Made by a program: the position numbers and the translations under genes. From contig CBFHQL010000008.1 of NCBI GenBank assembly GCA_965658025.1, positions 1-64,000 on the forward strand: a stretch of DNA of 64,000 bases, written 5' to 3'. The notes beneath the pieces were generated by a model, which worked only from the letters and a program-made list of their open reading frames with translations, did no database searches and was not told the DNA's origin. This document shows, piece after piece, positions 59,087-64,000 of the stretch (the stretch's first letter is position 1; each line of letters begins with the position of its first letter). The DNA is from UBA3537 sp965658025. Its GTDB lineage: Bacteria > Bacteroidota > Bacteroidia > Flavobacteriales > Flavobacteriaceae.

Positions 59087-59620
59087 TCAGTATTTATTCA
59101 AAATATTGTCAATGATTATCTCATCTTCTGTAGAAATAACATTTCTCACATTTACAATCTTAAAAAGTCTATTTCTTAATGTAGGTTCTGCAAGGCTCCA
59201 ATCTCCTATTTCAAAAAATTCATAATCGAGTTTTGCTAATTCATATGCTAAATCATACCCCTGTGATCTGCCGATTTCTATGCATCGATTTTCAATTCTT
59301 TTAATATCCAAATTGGAGTAGCAACTATTATTTCTATGGATCTTTAGCATGTTTATCTCTTTAGAAGAGATCACCTTTTCTACATTAATATCATTTATCA
59401 TTTTTTCGTCATATGTTCTGTAGATATAATCCATAGAATGGTATAAATTTTCATCTATTGTCTGCTCATGAAATTCATTGATTTTCGAAACTTCCACCTC
59501 TATTAAAGATTCAAATTCATCGTCTGAAATAAAATTGGTCATGAATTCTTTCTCGTCAAATTTTGGATCGTTTAGATGCTGATCGGTGCCGCCAACGGCA
59601 AAAAACTCTTCTTTCGTCAT
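59087..59620 (-). CDS. Unknown protein B, paralogue of protein A
   Basis: A 177-residue acidic protein of unknown function. It shares the first 30 residues with protein A, has an unrelated middle part (about 31-110), and ends in the module shared with protein A and the ParB-like protein (SQGYDLAYELAKLDYE ... VNVRNVISTEDEIIIDNIL). A 19-bp perfect palindrome lies 31 bases upstream of its start. No motif for a known enzyme or DNA-binding fold is seen. Confidence 0.7.
   Translation of the reverse strand: MTKEEFFAVGGTDQHLNDPKFDEKEFMTNFISDDEFESLIEVEVSKINEFHEQTIDENLYHSMDYIYRTYDEKMINDINVEKVISSKEINMLKIHRNNSCYSNLDIKRIENRCIEIGRSQGYDLAYELAKLDYEFFEIGDWSLAEPTLRNRLFKIVNVRNVISTEDEIIIDNILNKY
59531..59605. 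repeat. 75-bp direct repeat, copy 2
   Basis: Second copy of the repeat at 58906-58980, in the same orientation and in the same position within the coding region (just inside the start codon). Confidence 0.9.
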
Positions 59621-59650
59621 AATTGTATAATGATATAATTGTTATAATAT

Positions 59651-59669
59651 GTAACTGACTATCAGTTAC
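59651..59669. promoter_or_regulatory. 19-bp perfect palindrome (operator candidate)
   Basis: GTAACTGACTATCAGTTAC has 8-bp perfect arms around CTA. It lies between the ParB-like gene and protein B, 31 bases before the protein B start, where an operator would be expected. Confidence 0.6.
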
Positions 59670-59710
59670 TTAAATAAAATATAAAGAAAAAATTTCTGGA
59701 AGTCAAGTCC

Positions 59711-60598
59711 CTAATAATACTTATGTAAAATTTCATCTAAAATTCGTTCATCGTCAATAGAGATTCGATATCGAATCTTATCTAATTTCTGGATTTTCTC
59801 ATGCCACAGTTGGTCACTTAGTGATCTAATTATAGGTCCCTCTGCCTCCTCTTCAATTTCCTTTTTTGCTTTTTCATAACCCTCTCTGAGATATTTTTCT
59901 TTCAATTGATCCTGCTCATTTTTTTCACGATCTAATTTTTCTTTTACCAGTTCTAATCGTCTGTCTTCCTTTTTTCTCTTTTCATCGGTTGATAAACACG
60001 TCATTTCATATATTTTTATGATACTTTCTCCAGAGTCAAGTCGATTAAAATAGTGCGTTCCCATCGATTCATCATTCAAATAGGTCTCATATATTTTAAC
60101 CAGTCTTCGTAGAGTTGTAGGTGAAAAATCTAAACTCAGAATCGAACAAGTGAGTTGAAATCTATCTTTTGATACCTCTCCAAAATCATCAATTGAATCT
60201 AAGGGACCAAGATCAACTCTTTTCTTTCCTTGAGAGGTACCGATTAAATTAAGTAAGTGATATGCAGACTTGGCAATTTCAAGATAGGAACGTTTGATGC
60301 GGGTGTTCCTCAGTAATGACTCTAAAATAACATCTGCATCAGCAATTGAAATCTCTTGTACTGGTAAAGTTTTAATTCCTAAATTATTAGTCAATACGGT
60401 CTGATACCTTACATATCCATCAACGATGAAGTACTTGTGATTTTCCCTAATGACTTTAAGGGGGTCTATGATCCCATAAATCCTAATCGATGGTAAAAAC
60501 TTCTTGAATTGTTCTGGGTTTATACTTGATTTTATCCCAATTAGTTTTGGGTGTAGTTCTAATGTCTCAAGTGGGACATTTTTGATAATGATATTCAT
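59711..60598 (-). CDS. ParB/sulfiredoxin-domain protein with shared C-terminal module
   Basis: A 295-residue protein. Residues about 8-90 are a ParB N-terminal domain (INPEQFKKFLPSIRIYGIID, VIRENHKYFIVDGYVRYQTV), followed by a helical part with NTRIKRSYLEIAKSAYHLL that resembles the ParB/KorB HTH region, a charged coiled coil (about 205-255) and the C-terminal module shared with the two downstream proteins (LDKIRYRISIDDERILDEIL). It is probably a DNA-binding regulator or partition-like protein of the element. A TCACGTGA palindrome lies about 120 bases upstream. Confidence 0.82.
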   Translation of the reverse strand: MNIIIKNVPLETLELHPKLIGIKSSINPEQFKKFLPSIRIYGIIDPLKVIRENHKYFIVDGYVRYQTVLTNNLGIKTLPVQEISIADADVILESLLRNTRIKRSYLEIAKSAYHLLNLIGTSQGKKRVDLGPLDSIDDFGEVSKDRFQLTCSILSLDFSPTTLRRLVKIYETYLNDESMGTHYFNRLDSGESIIKIYEMTCLSTDEKRKKEDRRLELVKEKLDREKNEQDQLKEKYLREGYEKAKKEIEEEAEGPIIRSLSDQLWHEKIQKLDKIRYRISIDDERILDEILHKYY

Positions 60599-60718
60599 TT
60601 GTTGTCAGTATTAACAACATCTAATCCTACTGAAATAATGGTGGTTCAGATTAGTTTATTCCCTCCACAAAGGAGATCAATTAAATTATAAAGAAAATAA
60701 TCGAGAAAGTCAACCTCT

Positions 60719-60730
60719 TGTCACGTGACA
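60719..60730. promoter_or_regulatory. parS-like palindrome in the divergent ParB/replication-gene region
   Basis: TGTCACGTGACA is a perfect 12-bp palindrome whose central TCACGTGA equals the core of the bacterial parS consensus (TGTTTCACGTGAAACA). It lies in the 285-base gap between the ParB-like gene and the plus-strand replication gene. The same gap holds AGCGGCCGCT (60843-60852), a very GC-rich palindrome for this genome. Confidence 0.5.
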
Positions 60731-60883
60731 GGAAGTGATAGCAGCTTGATTTCAAATTTTAATTTCCGTATATTTTTAGTACGTGGGGTGTAAAGATGCA
60801 GATTAGATCCCAATACGTATTAGCAAGTTTTATCCATTTTCAAGCGGCCGCTGCATCGGTTTTAGAGATGGATCAATAGTTTT

Positions 60884-62134
60884 ATGTTTTCGCTATATGA
60901 GGGTAACATTTACAATAAAATTCCCTCCAAAACAATCGATTTTAAGACTCTAATTGACATCATTAGAACAAATCCCTACAAAAGAGATTATAAGGTCATT
61001 AGAACTCATAAAAAAGGGGATATAGAGTACAATCAAGGAAAAAAAGAACTTGTTCGATGTCACCCAAATTGTGTACTCAAGTATAATTCTATTAGTGGAC
61101 CAGATTTTGAAAAAAACTATGAAATAGGTTCAGGGTACATCTACTTAGATATTGATAATCTAAATAACCCTATTGAATTTAAAAAAGAGTTCATTTTAAA
61201 GTATAAAGATGTGGTTTCAATGGTATGTTTATCCAGCGGCGGTATTGGTTTGTCTGTTTTGGTAAAAATCAATCATTTGATTACTTCCAAACATGAGTAT
61301 AAATGTATCATAGACTTCTTAAAATCTCAATATTTCGAAGATGTAGAATTTGACAGTGGATCAGATAAATTATCTCAGATGTGGTTTATTTCTCATGATC
61401 CAAATGTGTTTGTAAATACAGAGGTTTGTATTGATGTAACTGAAGGGTTAAAGTGCGTAGATCAAGGTATTATCCATAGGGTTGTTAGTAATAATACACT
61501 GTTCTACGCACTTGAAAAAGAGATAATGTATTTATCCATTGCTGATATCAATTCGAATCTGATTACCAGAACCAAGTACAATAACAAAAAGGATATTGAT
61601 ATCGAAACTGTTCCCTGGACTGATATCAAAATCCCCAGAGTTATTAAAGATGGTAATAAAAGAAGAATATACACCAGGTTGATCCATTCACTATTCCATC
61701 TAAATCCTGAAGTAGAACCCAAATATGTATTAGGTTATATCTATAATGTTAATCGAAATTGTGCTGATCCAAAGATGAGTTATAGAGACTTATTGTCCCT
61801 ATTCAATATGCAGTATGGATATATCTTAAGTGAACATTATAAGTATCAAAATTATAGATATAAGACTTTACATATTAATCCTGATACAGACTTAACTTCA
61901 GGGCAGAAATCAGTTATTGCTAACAAGATTAATGGGTGTATCAGACAAAATAAGACCAAATCAGTGATTGCCGCCGCAATCAATCAGTTAATTAATGATG
62001 AGAAGGATTATTCTGTGTCATCTATTAGTAAAATGACTGGTGTAAGTCGAAAAACGGTTGGACTTTACATTAATAACTTAGATCCAATTGATATTGATGC
62101 TCTAATTAATCAACTGACCAGAGATATTAAGTAG
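60884..62134 (+). CDS. BT4734/VirE N-terminal-like replication protein
   Basis: A 416-residue protein. Residues about 35-170 match the VirE-N/BT4734 primase-like domain of Bacteroidota mobile elements (IRTHKKGDIEYNQGKKE, GYIYLDIDNL with its acidic residues, VCLSSGGIGLSVLVKI, FDSGSDKLSQMWFISHDP). The C-terminal part ends in a likely HTH (about 380-405, VSSISKMTGVSRKTVGLYINN). It is probably the primase/replication initiator of the element. It has its own upstream region shared with the divergent ParB-like gene. Confidence 0.8.
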   Translation: MFSLYEGNIYNKIPSKTIDFKTLIDIIRTNPYKRDYKVIRTHKKGDIEYNQGKKELVRCHPNCVLKYNSISGPDFEKNYEIGSGYIYLDIDNLNNPIEFKKEFILKYKDVVSMVCLSSGGIGLSVLVKINHLITSKHEYKCIIDFLKSQYFEDVEFDSGSDKLSQMWFISHDPNVFVNTEVCIDVTEGLKCVDQGIIHRVVSNNTLFYALEKEIMYLSIADINSNLITRTKYNNKKDIDIETVPWTDIKIPRVIKDGNKRRIYTRLIHSLFHLNPEVEPKYVLGYIYNVNRNCADPKMSYRDLLSLFNMQYGYILSEHYKYQNYRYKTLHINPDTDLTSGQKSVIANKINGCIRQNKTKSVIAAAINQLINDEKDYSVSSISKMTGVSRKTVGLYINNLDPIDIDALINQLTRDIK

Positions 62135-62179
62135 TGTTTTTCTATGTATTACACTATTTATTATTAAACCTATTCAGAT

Positions 62180-62368
62180 ATGAAAAAAGACGTTATGATT
62201 TCACTGCGATTAACGCCAAATCAATATGTTACTTTATTGGAAACATTGGTCAGAGAGAAAAAATCTAAATCACAATTTATTAGAGAATCCATTGAACATT
62301 CCCTGTTAAAAATCAACACTAAAAATTGTCGGAAAAAAGAGATTTTAAAGTGGATCGATGAACTTTAA
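62180..62368 (+). CDS. Small ribbon-helix-helix protein
   Basis: A 62-residue protein with the RHH pattern: a beta strand VMISLRLTPNQYV followed by helices with KSKSQFIRESIEHSL. Such proteins regulate plasmid copy number, partition or mobilisation (CopG/MobC-like). It follows the replication gene by 45 bases and may be cotranscribed. Confidence 0.72.
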   Translation: MKKDVMISLRLTPNQYVTLLETLVREKKSKSQFIRESIEHSLLKINTKNCRKKEILKWIDEL

Positions 62369-62375
62369 GTCGTCC

Positions 62376-62385
62376 GACAGGAAGT
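62376..62385 (+). repeat. Repeated motif GACAGGAAGT
   Basis: The same ten bases occur at 60727-60736, overlapping the parS-like palindrome. Both copies are followed by a TTTCAAATTT(T)AATT segment (near 60749 and 62417). Both are on the plus strand, upstream of the replication gene and downstream of the RHH gene, so the replication module is bracketed by them. Confidence 0.4.
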
Positions 62386-62480
62386 TTAGTTCTTGATATG
62401 ATAGATCAGGATTTGGTTTCAAATTTAATTGGCACAAAGACTGTTGGGATATTGTACCGTTTGTAAACTAACCACAGTTT

Positions 62481-62930
62481 TTAATTATTTTTCAAGTAGA
62501 CCTTCGTAAGTGTTTCACCCATAGTGTTACATAGAATTTCCTGTGGGTGTTGCGCCAATGAGAATTGTTTCAATTGATCATGGTAGAGTTTAGACTTAGA
62601 TTCTGAGGTAATTAAGTAATAATGGAAATACTCATGTATAACGGTATTGATTAGTTCTTTGCGTATTACATTGTTGTTCCTGTAGATGGTAATTGTGTTA
62701 TTGTAGAAACAATACTCTCCCGCAAGATGAGATTCACCCTCAATTAAAGTTAGCAGTGGTTTTTGTTTTCGAATTGGATACAACATTAGACACCAGTTCA
62801 ATACATCCTCTGCCAAATGAAATTGCCAGTCTTCACCGTCAGCAGTCAATAATTTAATTAGCTCATATAATAAGTTCAAAATGAACAATCCTCCAACCAC
62901 AGTAAAATAAATAGTAAAAAAGGTATCCAT
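62481..62930 (-). CDS. Membrane-anchored HExxH putative zinc peptidase
   Basis: A 149-residue protein with one N-terminal membrane helix (about 5-27) and a zincin motif H99-E-Y-F-H103 (NTVIHEYFHYYLI). E131 (QEILCN), 28 residues downstream in a helical part, could be the third zinc ligand. I know no named family for it. Its ATG overlaps the stop codon of the upstream resolvase by one base, so the two are translationally coupled. Confidence 0.7.
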   Translation of the reverse strand: MDTFFTIYFTVVGGLFILNLLYELIKLLTADGEDWQFHLAEDVLNWCLMLYPIRKQKPLLTLIEGESHLAGEYCFYNNTITIYRNNNVIRKELINTVIHEYFHYYLITSESKSKLYHDQLKQFSLAQHPQEILCNTMGETLTKVYLKNN

Positions 62931-63535
62931 TAAATGTGTCGCTTTATCTTAGTAATGGTATTCACATGAAGACCTGTAATCTTAGCAACTTCAATGTTTT
63001 TATATCCTTTTCGAAGTAATTCTAAACCCTTTTTATTTCGTGGCTTCGACAAAAAACGAATTGGATCTTCAATAGATCCTGGTTTTCTCCCAAGATATTT
63101 TGTTGAATCTAATTTAGCCAACTCAATACCCTCACATTGACGTTCTTTTGAAAGTTTTCGTTCCATCTCAGCGACGACTCCAAGAATTGAAATTATCATT
63201 TTAGAGATTGGATTTTCCTCTTTGTCTTCATTGAGTGTGCATAGACCCTGCGACAAAAAATTGACTGGGATTCCTCTCTCAGTGGTGTAATGAATAAAAT
63301 TTATAATATCTCTGAGGTCTCGACCGCAACGATCAATTTGCCAAACAGAAATAGACTTGATTAATTGTCGATCAATTAGGGTTTTTAAGGATGAACCCTC
63401 GGGTCTTTCAAAAATTGGAATGGCTCCTGAACATTTATCTTCAATCACCTTATCAAAGTCATCTTCTTTTACTCTTTGCCGATCCGTTTTCTGATCTACG
63501 CTCGAAACTCTTGTGTATAGTACTGAAATACTCAT
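62930..63535 (-). CDS. Small serine resolvase/invertase
   Basis: A 201-residue recombinase. The catalytic part begins LYTRVSSVDQKTDRQ, with the nucleophile at S11 in the RVSS motif, and contains WQIDRCGRDLRDIINF and the E-helix segment MIISILGVVAEMERKL. The last 50 residues form a short HTH (GYKNIEVAKITGLHVNTITKI). It may resolve, invert or excise DNA of the element, separate from the large recombinase. Confidence 0.9.
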   Translation of the reverse strand: MSISVLYTRVSSVDQKTDRQRVKEDDFDKVIEDKCSGAIPIFERPEGSSLKTLIDRQLIKSISVWQIDRCGRDLRDIINFIHYTTERGIPVNFLSQGLCTLNEDKEENPISKMIISILGVVAEMERKLSKERQCEGIELAKLDSTKYLGRKPGSIEDPIRFLSKPRNKKGLELLRKGYKNIEVAKITGLHVNTITKIKRHI

Positions 63536-63694
63536 AATTCTAAGGTCTACCTATCTATACCCTAAAATTATAGCAGCAACACCCCTCATGCAGCATAAAA
63601 CCTATATTTTATCGCTATGAAAACACTCACAAATTAAAGTGTACGCTATTATTGTGATTAATGGATTTTGCCGACTAAAATTGGTGAAGGATCA

Positions 63695-63780
63695 TACCGT
63701 GGGGGACCTCCCTGCAGCACTCCCTGCCGTATCCCCCCTTAAATACCTCTTTTTTTGGTATCTGTAGAGGGGGGCAATGA
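63695..63780. other. GC-rich, hairpin-forming non-coding segment
   Basis: In an otherwise AT-rich gap (63536-63825) this stretch is strikingly GC-rich. It has GTGGGGGACCTCCC, the direct repeat CTCCCTGC twice (about 12 bases apart), then CCCCCC and GGGGGG about 34 bases apart enclosing nested arms ATACC/GGTAT and CCTCT/AGAGG. It looks like a structured DNA or RNA element such as a transfer or replication origin; no gene is visible. Confidence 0.45.
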
Positions 63781-63825
63781 CCTGAGCGAATATTTTTCTG
63801 GATTTTTTGTAAAAACTCAAGTTTT

Positions 63826-64000
63826 TTAAAAAATAAATTTTCCAGAATTTTCTCTAAAAATCAGTTTTACACCTGAAGTAGTTTCTCTACCATTGTTTTT
63901 TATATTATCCACAAAATCCAAAACATCTTCGATAAACTGTTCATCAAAGTCGTTTTTAATATTTTTATCTGCTACTTTATAACATAACTCTACAAACTCA
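63826..64000 (-). CDS. C-terminal end of an unknown protein (5' end outside window)
   Basis: On the minus strand an open frame enters at 63999 and ends at a TAA at 63828-63826, giving about 57 residues (EFVELCYKVADKNIKNDFDE ... SGVKLIFRENSGKFIF). The composition is protein-like, with no stops and a plausible charged/hydrophobic rhythm. I do not recognise the family. Confidence 0.45.
   Translation of the reverse strand, partial: EFVELCYKVADKNIKNDFDEQFIEDVLDFVDNIKNNGRETTSGVKLIFRENSGKFIF

Noticed and set aside
59711..60598. ParB-like gene as the chromosomal parAB partition locus
   Set aside because: It lies inside the integrated element, has no adjacent parA and has an unrelated C-terminal module, so it is treated as an element protein.
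60843..60852. AGCGGCCGCT palindrome as a cloning scar (NotI site)
   Set aside because: No vector sequence surrounds it; noted only as an unusual GC-rich palindrome.

Overview
The window is a chromosomal segment from a member of the Bacteroidota, almost certainly a marine-type Flavobacteriaceae. The evidence is the gliding/type IX secretion genes gldB, gldC and gldKLMN, promoters of the Bacteroidota form TTTG-N17-23-TAnnTTTG, a MetH split over two genes, low GC, and family-specific proteins (HYC_CC_PP, GldC, DUF2061, CPXCG protein). About 56.5 kb is ordinary, dense, syntenic chromosome. The last 7.5 kb is the left end of an integrated mobile element that runs off the right edge.

Layout. 1-9.3 kb: assimilatory sulfate reduction. 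It holds the tail of a PLP sulfhydrylase, an Rrf2 regulator, a consensus promoter with a palindromic operator, then DUF2061-cysH-cysD-cysN-ferredoxin-sulfite reductase (with a C-terminal HEPN domain)-siroheme synthesis (cobA plus dehydrogenase/chelatase)-ferredoxin:NADP reductase-2Fe-2S ferredoxin. Together these take sulfate to sulfide, make the siroheme and supply the electrons. 9.4-14.2 kb: a SAM-I riboswitch in front of metH (two genes) and metF. 14.3-18.7 kb: polyprenyl synthase, primase with a lost zinc finger, and nadE with a response regulator that lacks its phosphoacceptor. 18.9-25.4 kb: a 1706-residue secreted adhesin-like protein with a gliding-motility C-terminal domain, then gldB-gldC.

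25.4-33.1 kb (minus strand): free-Met-sulfoxide reductase-like gene, purH and the rod-shape cluster mreB-mreC-mreD-mrdA-rodA. 33.2-36.4 kb: a probable metal-linked trio (HYC_CC_PP protein, TonB receptor, secreted HMA protein) with a large inverted repeat before the receptor. 36.4-43.3 kb (minus): miaB, a sigma-54 activator, lptE, a TPR protein, secG, and groES-groEL split by a frameshifted four-helix-bundle gene. 43.4-52.8 kb: a membrane protein, topA, a catalytically degenerate arginase-fold protein and the gldKLMN secretion core. 52.8-56.4 kb: oxidoreductase, DUF983, an ABC-F ATPase and the CPXCG protein.

56.5-64 kb: an initiator tRNA-Met followed by an integrated element. The element carries a large serine recombinase whose reading frame ends inside the tRNA (antisense), a palindrome-rich control region, two unknown paralogues and a ParB-like protein that all end in the same C-terminal module, a 19-bp perfect palindrome, a parS-like palindrome, a BT4734/VirE-N-like replication protein, a ribbon-helix-helix protein, a membrane HExxH protein coupled to a small resolvase, and a GC-rich hairpin segment. 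This element is the least explained part of the window and the best place to look for something new.
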